Positions 20,256-30,836 of a stretch of DNA of 64,000 bases are shown piece by piece. The notes below the pieces were generated by a model. The model was not told the origin of the DNA. It saw nothing but the letters and a program-made list of their open reading frames with translations, and did no database searches. The stretch is from Myxococcus xanthus (lineage in GTDB: Bacteria > Myxococcota > Myxococcia > Myxococcales > Myxococcaceae): assembly GCF_900106535.1 (NCBI RefSeq), contig NZ_FNOH01000003.1, positions 620,001-684,000 of the forward strand, in the 5' to 3' direction. The first letter of the stretch is position 1. Each line of letters opens with the position of its first letter. The translations under genes and the position numbers were made by a program.

Positions 20256-22375
20256 ATGCACGAGTTTCCTTCCCGTCGACAGTTGATGCTGGCCGTCCTG
20301 GTGGCCACGACTCTCTCCGCGGCTGTCGAGGGAGTCTGGAGCTACTCCGGGGCGGTGAGCCCCCCTGCTCGCGTCCTCCTCACCGCCGCGGTGGGGCTGC
20401 TCATCAGCGGCACCCTGGCGCTGTTGCTCCTGCGAACCCGGGAGCGCGCTCACCGCGCACGGGACGCCGCCCTGCGCAGCGCGGATGACGCCAGCGCGCT
20501 TCGCGCAGCCGTCATGGACGTGACGCCCGTGGGCTTCGCCTTCTTCGACCGCGAGCTGCGCTACGTTCACATCAACACGGCCCTGGCGGCGATGCATGGC
20601 CTGCCCACGGAGCGGCACCTGGGCCGGCACGTCACCGAGGTGATGCCCGACCTGGGCAAGCTCATCGCTCCGCGCCTCCAACTGGCGCTCAGCACGGGGG
20701 CCTCCATCCAGGACACCCTGCTCCAGGTGGAGACGCCCGCCGCGCCGGGCGAAAGCCGCTTCTGGTTCGGCAGCTATCTGCGCGTGTGCGGCGCGAACGG
20801 CGAGGTGCTGGGCGTCATCGCCGCGATGTCCGAGCTCACCGAGCGCATGCGCGCGGAGGAGAGCCTCCAGGAGCACGAGGGCCGGCTGGACGTGCTGACG
20901 CGCTCGCTGCCGGACTACCTGTGGGGCGGCAAGCTGCGCGGCGGGAGGCTGCGCGATTTCTACTGCACGCCCGTCATCGAGCGCACCACCGGCTATGCCG
21001 CCTCCGCGTTCGTCCAGCCCGCACCGGATGGCGGACCGCCGCCGCTGTGGGCGGAGATGATCCACCCCGAGGACCGCGCCCGCTACCGGGCCAGCATCGA
21101 GGGCCTGGCCCCCGGCGCCGAGGCGGAGCTGGAGCACCGGCTCATCTGCGCCGACGGCCGCGTGCGTTGGGTGCGCAGCCGCGCCGCCGCTTCCGCGTTG
21201 GATGCGCAGGCGGAGCTGCATGTCGGCTGTGTCGTCACCGACATCACCGACCGGCGGCTCGCGGATGACCTGCGCCAGCGCCTGCATGACAGCTTCCGCC
21301 GCTCCGCCCAGGAATGGCGCCGCACCTTCGACGCGGTGGCCTCGCCGCTGATGGTGTTGGGGGCGGATGGCACCGTCCAGCGTCTCAACGCCGCCGCCAT
21401 CGCGCTCTTCGGAGGCATGGACCCGTCCGGCCAGCCGCTGTTCACCGCGGCCAGTGCCCCACCCTGGTCGCACGCACTGCCGTTGGTGGAGGAACTGCGC
21501 CGCACCCGCGCCAGCGCCACCCGCGAGCTGGGCGACCCGGTGTCGCGCCGCACGTGGGAGGTGTCCGCCACCTGGGTGGAGGAAGCCGGCGGCGAGGACT
21601 CGCGCATCATCCTGGTGGCCACGGAGGTGACACGTCTCCTGGAGCTCCAGGCCAGCCTGCGGCGCAGTGAGACGATGGCCGCCATGGGCGCCATCGTCGC
21701 GGGCGTGGCCCACGAGGTCCGCAACCCCCTCTTCTCCATCTCCGCGGTGGTCGACGCGGTGGAGGCCACCTTCGGCGCGCGCGCGGAGCTCAAGCCCTAC
21801 GTCGACGTGCTGCGCGGCGAGGTGAAGCGCCTCAACCACCTCACGCAGGAGCTCTTCGAGTACGGCCGCCCCACCCGCGGCGAATGGGTGGAAGGTCCCG
21901 TGCTCCCGGTGATGATGGATGCACTCTCCGCATGTGCCCTGGCCAGTGAACGCGCCGGTGTGAATGTGAATCGCGAATTGGCGGCGGAGCTGCCCCGCGT
22001 TCGAATGGACGCCCGGCGTTTGTTTCACGTGTTTCGCAACGTGGTGGAGAACGCGGTGCAGCATTCACCGGCGGGCAGCGCGGTGCGGGTGGCGACGGAA
22101 GAAGTGAAAGAGGCGGGCCGGGCCTGGGTGCGGTGCACCGTGCGCGACGGTGGGCCGGGCTTTCGCGCGGAGGACCTGTCCCACGTCTTCGAGCCCTTCT
22201 TCAGCAAGCGGCGCGGCGGCACGGGGCTGGGCCTGTCCATCGTCCAACGCATCCTGGAGGAGCATCAGGGTATCATCCGCTTGCGCAATCACCCGGAGGG
22301 CGGCGCGGAAGTCACACTGCTGCTTCCTGCTGTTTCTTCGCGTGTATCAACCCAGCACGTAGACTCCCTGACTTC

Positions 22376-22379
<4 letters not shown>
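20256..22379 (+). CDS. Membrane PAS-domain sensor histidine kinase
   Basis: A 707-residue kinase. Two membrane helices (about 10-27 and 37-57, with a very short periplasmic loop) are followed by a PAS domain (~85-205: DVTPVGFAFFDRELRYVHINTAL), a second PAS (~215-330), a degenerate third (~350-450) and the kinase core: H486 in VAGVAHEVRNPLFS, an N box NVVENAVQHS, a G1 box DGGPGF and a G2 box GTGLGLSIVQRIL. The signal is probably sensed in the cytosol. Its stop overlaps the start of the NtrC-type regulator (ATGA at 22376), so the two form a coupled two-component pair. Confidence 0.94.
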
Positions 22380-23743
<1,364 letters not shown>

Positions 23744-23754
23744 TCTGGACGCAG

Positions 23755-23841
23755 CAAGCAGTCTTGAGCCGTTGCGCGGGAGCAAGCACCCGAATTTGCT
23801 TGGAACCGAGACAAGCCTGTCTCTGGCCCTGAGCTTGCTTG
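23755..23841. repeat. Cluster of CAAG(C)/(G)CTTG half-sites
   Basis: The pentamer-like element CAAGC or its complement GCTTG (or the CAAG/CTTG core) recurs in both orientations at 23755, 23763, 23783, 23798, 23812, 23833 and 23837. The first pair forms CAAG-N4-CTTG. Such clustered dyads are typical of binding sites for sigma-54 activators, and the activator gene ends 12 bases upstream. The assignment is by position and pattern only. Confidence 0.5.
23824..23839 (+). promoter_or_regulatory. Candidate sigma-54 (-24/-12) promoter
   Basis: TGGCCCTGAGCTTGCT matches the consensus TGGCACGNNNNTTGCW, with GG at 23825-23826 and GC at 23837-23838 at the required spacing. Transcription would begin near 23850, just before the GTG at 23854 of the lone receiver gene. 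Confidence 0.6.
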
Positions 23842-23853
23842 AGGGCCCGCTCA

Positions 23854-24234
23854 GTGGCTCAGAACATCCTGATCGTCGACGACGAGTCTTCCCTCTGCTG
23901 GGTGTTGGGCCAGTTCTTCTCCGGGGCCGGCTACCGCGTGGACTCGGCCGGCGCGCTGGACGAGGCCCTGGACCTGATGACGACGGGCCGCTACGACCTG
24001 GTCATCAGCGACCTGCGCCTGAGCGGAACGCTCTCCGAAGAAGGGCTGATGCTGGCGGACTTCGTGCGCCGCTACACGCCCCAGACGCGGGTGGTGCTGC
24101 TGACGGCGTTCGCCACCCAGGAGCTCACCGACCGCGCGCAGGCGCTGGGCGTGGACCTGGTGCTTTCCAAGCCGCAGCCGCTGCCCACGTTGGCTGAGCA
24201 CGTCTCACGCCTGCTCGCCGCCGCCGCCGTGTAG
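23854..24234 (+). CDS. Single-domain response regulator
   Basis: A 126-residue lone receiver with no output domain: VDDE (8-11), D53 in ISDLRLSG, the LLTAFAT switch region with Thr, and a lysine in SKPQPLP. It probably acts by protein contact or as a phosphate shuttle. A two-residue insertion follows the phospho-acceptor loop (LRLSGTLSEEGLMLAD). The GTG at 23854 is preferred to TTG 23839 because the latter is part of the candidate -12 element. It is separated by 110 bp from the kinase/NtrC pair upstream. Confidence 0.88.
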   Translation: MAQNILIVDDESSLCWVLGQFFSGAGYRVDSAGALDEALDLMTTGRYDLVISDLRLSGTLSEEGLMLADFVRRYTPQTRVVLLTAFATQELTDRAQALGVDLVLSKPQPLPTLAEHVSRLLAAAAV

Positions 24235-24418
24235 TTCGCGCCCCTGCCGCCGCGTGCGAGCCCCCTGGCTCCGCGCGACGATGCGTCATCGAGTTGCATT
24301 TCGCCGGGACGGCCCCGAACAACTGGGACACCGACGGCTCATCGTTTCTTGAGTCAGTCATCCGCCGATGACAACCTTCGCGGCTCCTCGGCGGGGCCCG
24401 TCCCAGCCTCGACCTTCC

Positions 24419-26230
24419 ATGCGCCTTCCTCACTTCACACGGTCCTCACCGCGCAGCTTCCTTCGCCGCGTGACACGGCTCGCCGCCCCGTTGTTGCTGG
24501 TGGCTTCAGCCACCGCCAGCGCCCAACCCGCGGCGTCGCAGGCCATCGACGTGCAGCAGTACAAGCCGGCGCCGGGTGCCTATGACGTGCTCGGCATGCA
24601 CGGCGCGCGCATCGCGCCGCACCTTTCCTGGAACCTGGGCGCGTCGCTCAACTACGCGAATGATCCGCTCAACCTCGTGGACCCGCGAGCGGACCGGTTC
24701 CTCTACCGCATCGTGGACAGCCAGCTCACGCTGGACCTGATGGGCGCCATCTCCCTGTTCGACCGGGTGGAGCTTGGCGTCGCGCTGCCCATCTCCCACA
24801 CGACGTCGGAACCCGCCGCCGCGGTGGCGCCGGACCTGTCGAACGGCGTGGGGACCACGGGCGTGGGTGACCTGCGGCTGGTGCCGAAGGTCCGCCTGCT
24901 CTCCACCGACAGCGGGATCCACCTGGCGGTGACGGCGCCCCTGACGTTGCCCACGGGCGGCGGCTCGAAGTTCCTGGGCTCGGACACGGTGACGTTCCAG
25001 CCGCGCTTCGTGGCGGAGTGGGCCACCACCGCCGTCCGCCTGCTGGCCAACGTGGGCTTTAACGTCCGCCGCGAGGAGCAGTTGCGCAACCTCCGCGTGG
25101 GCAACGAGTTCGCCTACGCGGTGGGCGCCGAGGTGCCCCTCACGCAGGCCCTCACGGCGCAAGCCACCCTGGCGGGCGCGCTGGGCCTGAAGGAGACGAG
25201 CGCCGAGGAGCGGCCCATGGAAGTCCTGGCCGCGCTGAAATACCGCTTCACCCCGGGGTTGGCTGCGCATGTGGGCGCGGGCCCGGGCCTGTCGCGGGGC
25301 TATGGCACCCCGTCCTTCCGCGTGCTCGCGGGTGTGGCCTGGACGCCGTTTGAATCCAAGGGCGGCCCCGCCTCCACCGCGCCGGTCTGCGACCTGGGGC
25401 CCGAGGACTTCGACGGCTTCCAGGACGACGACAACTGCCTGGACCCGGACGATGACGGTGACGGCATCCCCGACGTCACCGACGTGTGCCCCACCGAGCC
25501 GGAGACCTTCAACAGCTTCCAGGACGAGGACGGTTGCCCGGATGACCCGAACGCCCACCAGCCACCCACCGAAGCGGGCCAGCCCGCACCGGCCCCGGCG
25601 CCCCTGGCGCTGCCGCCCGCGCCGGTGGATACCGACAAGGATGGCGTTGTCGATTCGGAGGACCTGTGCCAGACCGAGCCGGAGGACTTGGACGGCTTCG
25701 AGGACGAGGACGGTTGCCCCGACCCCGACAACGACCAGGATGGCATCCCGGACGCCGAGGACCAGTGCCCGCTGGAGGCGGAGACCATCAACGGCGTGCA
25801 GGATGATGACGGCTGCCCGGACAAGGGCAAGGCGCAGGTGCGCGTGGAGGGCGCGCGCATCGTCATCCTGGACAAGGTGTACTTCGGCACGGGCCAGGAC
25901 GTGATTCTGGCCAGGTCCCACGGCCTGCTGCGGCAGGTGGCCGCCACGCTCAAGGCGAACCCGCGGATCCTGATGGTCCGTGTGGAAGGCCACACGGATG
26001 ACCAGGGCAACGACATGAAGAACCTGGACCTGTCCCAGCGGCGGGCGAGGAATGTGGTGGCCTTCCTGGTGAAGGAAGGCATCGCGGCGCAGCGGCTGGA
26101 CGCGGTGGGCTATGGTGAAGCGAAGCCGGTCGACACCAACGAGACGGCCAAGGGGCGCGAGAACAACCGGCGCGTCGAGTTCAACATCGTGAAGGTCGCC
26201 GAGCCTTCGACGGGAGGAGGCACGCGTTGA
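24419..26230 (+). CDS. OmpA-family outer-membrane protein with thrombospondin type-3 repeats
   Basis: The signal peptide runs from a basic start to LAAPLLLVASATASA. A beta-rich region (~25-300) resembling an outer-membrane channel/adhesin barrel follows. Next come several Asp-rich calcium-binding type-3 repeats (DxDGFxDEDGCPD and DDDGDGIPD patterns, ~325-465) split by a Pro/Ala linker, then an OmpA C-terminal peptidoglycan-binding domain (VYFGTGQDVI, VRVEGHTDDQG, LSQRRARNVVAFL, NRRVEF). It ties the outer membrane to the cell wall. ATG 24419 gives a normal signal peptide; ATG 24368 is also in frame. The stop overlaps the FecR-domain gene by one base. Confidence 0.9.
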   Translation: MRLPHFTRSSPRSFLRRVTRLAAPLLLVASATASAQPAASQAIDVQQYKPAPGAYDVLGMHGARIAPHLSWNLGASLNYANDPLNLVDPRADRFLYRIVDSQLTLDLMGAISLFDRVELGVALPISHTTSEPAAAVAPDLSNGVGTTGVGDLRLVPKVRLLSTDSGIHLAVTAPLTLPTGGGSKFLGSDTVTFQPRFVAEWATTAVRLLANVGFNVRREEQLRNLRVGNEFAYAVGAEVPLTQALTAQATLAGALGLKETSAEERPMEVLAALKYRFTPGLAAHVGAGPGLSRGYGTPSFRVLAGVAWTPFESKGGPASTAPVCDLGPEDFDGFQDDDNCLDPDDDGDGIPDVTDVCPTEPETFNSFQDEDGCPDDPNAHQPPTEAGQPAPAPAPLALPPAPVDTDKDGVVDSEDLCQTEPEDLDGFEDEDGCPDPDNDQDGIPDAEDQCPLEAETINGVQDDDGCPDKGKAQVRVEGARIVILDKVYFGTGQDVILARSHGLLRQVAATLKANPRILMVRVEGHTDDQGNDMKNLDLSQRRARNVVAFLVKEGIAAQRLDAVGYGEAKPVDTNETAKGRENNRRVEFNIVKVAEPSTGGGTR

Positions 26231-27396
26231 TGCGGACAGCCCCTTGGATGATGGCGGTGATGCTGGCGGGTCCACCCGCGCTCGCCGCGCAGACGCAGGC
26301 GCCGTGCGGCGGGCTGCGCTTCGACAGCGGCCGGATCGTGTTCGGCCGGCCGCTGGCCCCCCAGGGCGCGGAGACGGACGCGTGCCTGGCGCACGTAGCC
26401 CAAGCGCTCCTGGCGCGCCCCGCCATCCGTTCCGTGACGGTGGCGGCGAAGCTTCCGGACGCAGAACGGCTGGACGGCCAGGGCCTGGCCGCGGCGAAAC
26501 GGGCCGCGGATGTGCTGGTGGCGGCGGGCGTGCCCCGCACGCGCGTGTCCGCCATGGCGCCGCCGTCCGTGGAGGGCGAGCCCGCACAGCTCCAGTTCGC
26601 CTACGTGGAGCGGCCCGCCCAGCCCGCGGTGGCCCGGCTACGGGCGGCCAGCGGCGCGGTGGAGGCCGGCGCGACGGAAGCCCAACTCCTCGCGCGGACG
26701 GTGGGTGACGCGCTCTACCCGGGCGAGCTGCTGCGCACCGGCGAGGACGCCCGGGCCGAGCTGGCCCTGGCGGACGGCAGCATGGTGCGCGTGGTGGAGA
26801 ACAGTCTCATCAAGGTGGGCGCCATCGAGCTGATGGCGAACCTCCAGCGCAAGGTGCAGTTGGACTTGCTGCGAGGCACCGTGGAGACGGACGCGGCGCC
26901 GGGTGGCGCGGGCTCCATCTTCGAGGTCCGCACGCGCGGCGCGGTGGCCGGTGTGCGGGGCACCCGGTTCCGCGTGTCGGCCCAGGACGACGGCACCAGC
27001 CGGCTGGAAACACTGGAAGGCAAGGTGGCCCTCAGCGCGGAGCAGGCCGAGGTCGAGGTGTCGGGCGGACATGGTTCGCGCGCGAAGCCGGGCTCGCCTC
27101 CGGAGCCGCCTCGCCCGCTGCTGCCGGCGCCCACGCTGGTGGGCCCTCGGGGAGGCGCGTTCGCCACGGCCCCGAAGGTGTCCTGGCGGACGCTGGAGGG
27201 CGCCGCGACATACCGCGTGGAGGTGGCTCGCACGGCGGACTTCGCCGCGAGCGTCCAGACGTATGACAGCGCCAGCCCGGAGCTGGCGATTCCCGGGCCC
27301 CGCCAGGGCAAGTGGTTCTGGCGGGTGATGGCCGTGGACGGAGACGGCTTCGTGGGCTTCCCCTCGAAGATCTACGCCTTCGACGTCCAGCCCTGA
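26230..27396 (+). CDS. FecR-domain periplasmic protein with N-terminal OmpA-like region
   Basis: A 388-residue exported protein. The signal peptide ends near PPALAAQT. Residues ~22-115 look like a reduced OmpA-like fold (GRIVFGRPL, SVTVAAKLPDAERLDGQGLAAAKRAADVLVAAGV). The FecR domain follows (~150-270: GDALYPGELLRTGEDARAEL, SMVRVVENS, FEVRTRGAVAGVRGTRF, LETLEGKVAL), and the tail is an Ig/FN3-like module (PTLVGPRGGAF to FPSKIYAFDV). No anti-sigma segment is present, so this is the structural FecR type. It is coupled to the OmpA gene (TGATG overlap) and lies 72 bp before the CHASE2 gene. Confidence 0.88.
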   Translation: MRTAPWMMAVMLAGPPALAAQTQAPCGGLRFDSGRIVFGRPLAPQGAETDACLAHVAQALLARPAIRSVTVAAKLPDAERLDGQGLAAAKRAADVLVAAGVPRTRVSAMAPPSVEGEPAQLQFAYVERPAQPAVARLRAASGAVEAGATEAQLLARTVGDALYPGELLRTGEDARAELALADGSMVRVVENSLIKVGAIELMANLQRKVQLDLLRGTVETDAAPGGAGSIFEVRTRGAVAGVRGTRFRVSAQDDGTSRLETLEGKVALSAEQAEVEVSGGHGSRAKPGSPPEPPRPLLPAPTLVGPRGGAFATAPKVSWRTLEGAATYRVEVARTADFAASVQTYDSASPELAIPGPRQGKWFWRVMAVDGDGFVGFPSKIYAFDVQP

Positions 27397-27468
27397 GACT
27401 GTTGCGTTGCGTGCGCCCATTCGCACACGCATGATGGCCGGGCCCTGCCTCCCAGCAGGCCCCCGCCC

Positions 27469-28926
27469 ATGGACTCCAGTCCCGCCGAGCCCCACCGCCG
27501 CGACGGCCTCCGTCTGCCATCGCCCGCAGTACTGCGGGTGCTGGGTGCATGCGTGGGCATCGCGCTGGCGGGGGTGACGGCGGCCACCGGTGGCGCACCG
27601 GGCTTCCTGGAGCGCCCGCTCTACGACCAGGCGGTGAGCCGACTGCTGCCCGCCGTGCCGCCGAGCGCGGACCTGGTGCTGGTGGAAGTGGATGACCGCG
27701 CCCTCGCGACGCTGAGCGAGCGTTGGCCGCTGTCACGCACCACGTGGGCCCGCGCCTTCCATGCGCTCGCCGCCCAGCGCCCCGCCGCAGTGGCGGTGGA
27801 CGTCGTCTTCGACCAGCCCGGGCCGCGTGACGCGCTGGAACTGGGTGAGGACATCCTGGAGGCGCTCCGCCGCTCCGGGCTGACGGAGCAGCCCGCGGGT
27901 GAAGCCTTGGCGGCGGACCTGGAGGCACGGCTCCTCGCGCGCGACGGCGATGCCCGGCTGGCCGAAGCGATTTCGGAAGGGAACGGTGTCGTCCTGGGAG
28001 CCGCGGCGCTCACGGACGACGTCCCGGTGATGGCGCCCCTCCAGGATGGCGCCCTCGGCACGCCGCTGGCCCTGCCCGCCCACGCACTGCGGCTCCAGGC
28101 CCGGGAGGTGGCGGGAAGCATCGCGCCCCTGCGCATGGCGGCTCGGGGCAGTGGAACACTCAACATGCTGGTGGACGGTGACGGCGTCATCCGTCGATAT
28201 CCCTACGCCGTGGGCGTGAGCGGACAGGCCTGGCCTTCGCTGGCACTGGCCACCGCGCTGCACCTGACGCCCGAACGGGCGGAGCCTCTGCGTGAGCTGG
28301 CGGCATGGGACCACGGCGCGCCGTTGATGCGGCTGCCCGCACCCAACTGGCTTCCCCGGGTGAGTCTGGCGGACCTGCTCCACGCGGACCCGCGCTCGGT
28401 GGGCTTGGACCTGGCGCTGCGAGGCAAGACAGTCTTCGTGGGTGTCACCGCCACGGGGCTGCATGGCCAGAGCACCCTGCCCGGCCAGGTGGCGGTGCCC
28501 GGCGTGGAGATTCACGCCTTCGCCCTGGACAACCTGCGGTCGGGCCGGCTGATGCGCTCGTCGGGACTGGTGGCGCTGCTGGGCGTTCTGGAGACCGCGG
28601 CGGTGCTCGCGGCTTTCGTCTGGCTTTGCCGGCGCGCGCGCACGTCCGGCGCGGTCCTCCGATGGGCGGTGACGCTGGCGGTCCTGCACACGGCGCTGGT
28701 GGCGTGGCTGGCGTCGGACCCAGGCTGGGTCATTCCGCTGGTCCCCTCGTGGGTGGGCCTCCTGCTGATGCTGGTGGTGGACGCGGCGTCGCGCGCGCAG
28801 GAGATGGGCCGGCAGCGAGGCGCCCTCCGTCGGCTCTTCATCCGCTACCCCCAGGCATCCGTGGAGCCGGCGGCGCCACAGCGAGATGCCCAGCGCGCCC
28901 GCGCCGACGCAATGCACCAGGACTAG
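27469..28926 (+). CDS. CHASE2-domain sensor protein without an output domain
   Basis: A 485-residue protein. One membrane helix (~22-45) is followed by a CHASE2 extracytoplasmic sensor domain (~50-340: DLVLVEVDDRALATL, AVAVDVVFDQPG, MLVDGDGVIRRYPYAV, GKTVFVGVTATGLHGQ). Three close membrane helices (~365-450) follow, and then only about 40 residues in the cytosol. CHASE2 proteins normally end in an adenylate/diguanylate cyclase or kinase; here nothing catalytic remains. It forms a likely operon with the OmpA and FecR genes, a pairing also known for FecR/CHASE2 cyclase loci. Confidence 0.9.
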   Translation: MDSSPAEPHRRDGLRLPSPAVLRVLGACVGIALAGVTAATGGAPGFLERPLYDQAVSRLLPAVPPSADLVLVEVDDRALATLSERWPLSRTTWARAFHALAAQRPAAVAVDVVFDQPGPRDALELGEDILEALRRSGLTEQPAGEALAADLEARLLARDGDARLAEAISEGNGVVLGAAALTDDVPVMAPLQDGALGTPLALPAHALRLQAREVAGSIAPLRMAARGSGTLNMLVDGDGVIRRYPYAVGVSGQAWPSLALATALHLTPERAEPLRELAAWDHGAPLMRLPAPNWLPRVSLADLLHADPRSVGLDLALRGKTVFVGVTATGLHGQSTLPGQVAVPGVEIHAFALDNLRSGRLMRSSGLVALLGVLETAAVLAAFVWLCRRARTSGAVLRWAVTLAVLHTALVAWLASDPGWVIPLVPSWVGLLLMLVVDAASRAQEMGRQRGALRRLFIRYPQASVEPAAPQRDAQRARADAMHQD

Positions 28927-29013
28927 CGGATAGCCAAAGAACCGCTCCGGGCGAACCCGCGCCACACGAAGCCTTGAGCCAGGCAGCAGCCGTGGCAGCA
29001 TCCCCGCTCCTAC

Positions 29014-30798
29014 ATGCTCCGCTACGCCCTCATCGCCGAGCCCGACCCACAGCGAGCCGCTGGCCTCTTGTCCCTGATGACGGAGGAAGGCCTGGAAGGC
29101 GTCGTCGCCAAGGATGGAGCGGATGCCCAAGATGTCGTGCGCCAGCGAGGTGCGCCCCTGCTGCTCGTCACGGACCTGGCGCTGCCCCGGCTGGACGGCT
29201 TCGCGTTGCTGACGTGGCTTCGGGAACAGGAGGACTCCGCCGCAACACAGGTCGTGGTGGTCACTGCCTTCGACGAGCTCCGCGTCCGCGCATGGCAGCT
29301 CAAGGAGGCGCTGGGCATCCATGCGTTGCTCAGTCGCCGGGCCTCCGCGGAGGTGATGCGAGACACGCTGCGTCGCGTACTCGCAGGGCAGCTCGCACCA
29401 CAGCCGCCTCCGGCGGAGGGGGCCGCGGAGCAGGAGCGGCAACGGCTGGCGAGCATCGCGGCCATGCACCTGGTCGACAACGGACCGCCCGAGGCGGAGC
29501 TCCAGCAGCTCGTGAAGGAGGTCGCCCAGGCCTTCGGTGTTCCCGTGGCGCTGCTGACGCTGGTGCTGGGCGAGCGCCAGTGGTTCAAGGCCCACGTCGG
29601 CCTGCCACCCACCCTCGCGAAGGACCGGGGCACGCCGCGCGACTGGGCGTTCTGTCATCACGTGGTGCAGGGGCGCGAGCCGCTCGTCGTACCGGACGCC
29701 CGGCGCCATCCCTACTTTCGTGACAACCCACTGGTGCGCGACGGCATTGTGGGCAGCTACGCGGGCGCACCGCTGCTGACCTCCACGGGCGAAGTCCTGG
29801 GCTCGCTGTGCGTCATCGACACGCGCCCGCTCGTCTTGGGAGCCGAGGACCTGGCCGCGCTGCGGGAGCTCGCGAACCGTGTCGCGGAGGACCTGGAACA
29901 ACGGGCCCGGATGAAACCGGCCACCGGAAAGGCCCCGGCAGAGCCCGCGCTCACGGAAGCGTCGGCCCTGGGACTCCTGCGTGATGCGGTGCAGGCCCTG
30001 GATGTAGCGGCCCTGGTCGTGGCGCCTGGACGCAAACCCCACGCGTGCAACACCGCGATGACGGACCTGCTGGGCCTGCCGCCGGAGCCCTTCCCGGCCA
30101 TGACGTTCGATGCCTTCTGCCAGCACGTCGCGGGACTCACCGCGGACCCGGCGAGCACGCTGCGGCAGCTCGACCTGGCCTCCGAATCGTCCCGAGGCCT
30201 CCGCCTGACGCTGGTCCTGGAGCGGCCCCAACCGCACCGGCTGCGCTGGGTGGCCCGGCCCTTCGCCATCCCTGGCGGCATGGCGCAGATGCTGACGCTC
30301 ACCGACATCGGACACACCCGGCCAGCCCGTGAGGAGCGGGAGCGGCAGCACCGGGTGGACGCGCTGACGGGACTGGTGTCGCGGCGCGCGGGCGAGGAAC
30401 GAGTGCTGCGCGAGATTGGCCGCTGCCGCAGGGATGGCATGCCCTTCAGCGTGCTGCTCGCGGACCTGGTGGGACTGGGGCGCATCAACGCGACCCGAGG
30501 TTTCGACGCGGGGGACGCCACACTGCGAGACGGAGCCCGCATCACCGAAGCCCTGGGAGTCCCTGGAGGCTTCGCGGTGCGATGGGAAGGCGGGGCGTTC
30601 CTCCTGGCCCTTCCTGGTGTGGACGCAGCGCGGGCCGAAGCATTGCGGCAGAAGCTGCGCGACACCCCTGGCGCTCCCGATGTGGTGTCCGCCACCGTCA
30701 CCGTCGAGGGTGAGGAAGACCCTCAGGGAACGCTGGCCCGAGCCCAGGCAGCGCTCATCCGGGCCAAGACGGAGCACCGGCCACTGCGGCTGGCATGA
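29014..30798 (+). CDS. Receiver-GAF-PAS protein with degenerate GGDEF domain
   Basis: A 594-residue cytosolic signalling protein. It comprises a receiver (1-125; D53 in VTDLALPRLDG), a GAF domain (~150-300: DWAFCHHVVQGREPLVVPDA, GSYAGAPLLTSTGEVLGSLCVID), a short PAS-like region (~315-435) and a GGDEF-fold domain (~445-590) beginning RVDALTGLVSRRAGEE. The active-site signature reads RWEGGAF in place of GGDEF/GGEEF, so catalysis is not expected, and the inhibitory RxxD site is not obvious. It may bind c-di-GMP or GTP or act by contact. It lies 87 bp downstream of the CHASE2 gene. Confidence 0.88.
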   Translation: MLRYALIAEPDPQRAAGLLSLMTEEGLEGVVAKDGADAQDVVRQRGAPLLLVTDLALPRLDGFALLTWLREQEDSAATQVVVVTAFDELRVRAWQLKEALGIHALLSRRASAEVMRDTLRRVLAGQLAPQPPPAEGAAEQERQRLASIAAMHLVDNGPPEAELQQLVKEVAQAFGVPVALLTLVLGERQWFKAHVGLPPTLAKDRGTPRDWAFCHHVVQGREPLVVPDARRHPYFRDNPLVRDGIVGSYAGAPLLTSTGEVLGSLCVIDTRPLVLGAEDLAALRELANRVAEDLEQRARMKPATGKAPAEPALTEASALGLLRDAVQALDVAALVVAPGRKPHACNTAMTDLLGLPPEPFPAMTFDAFCQHVAGLTADPASTLRQLDLASESSRGLRLTLVLERPQPHRLRWVARPFAIPGGMAQMLTLTDIGHTRPAREERERQHRVDALTGLVSRRAGEERVLREIGRCRRDGMPFSVLLADLVGLGRINATRGFDAGDATLRDGARITEALGVPGGFAVRWEGGAFLLALPGVDAARAEALRQKLRDTPGAPDVVSATVTVEGEEDPQGTLARAQAALIRAKTEHRPLRLA

Positions 30799-30836
30799 GC
30801 CACGCTGGAGCCCTTCACCGCGACGAGGAGCACCGC

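Noticed and set aside
19956-22064. Leftward ~700-codon open frame opposite the PAS kinase
   Set aside because: Composition is typical of an antisense shadow; the kinase motifs on the plus strand are unambiguous.
23783-23800. A second -24/-12-like sequence (AAGCAC...TTTGCT)
   Set aside because: GG is AG and the spacing is one base too long; the element at 23824-23839 is better.
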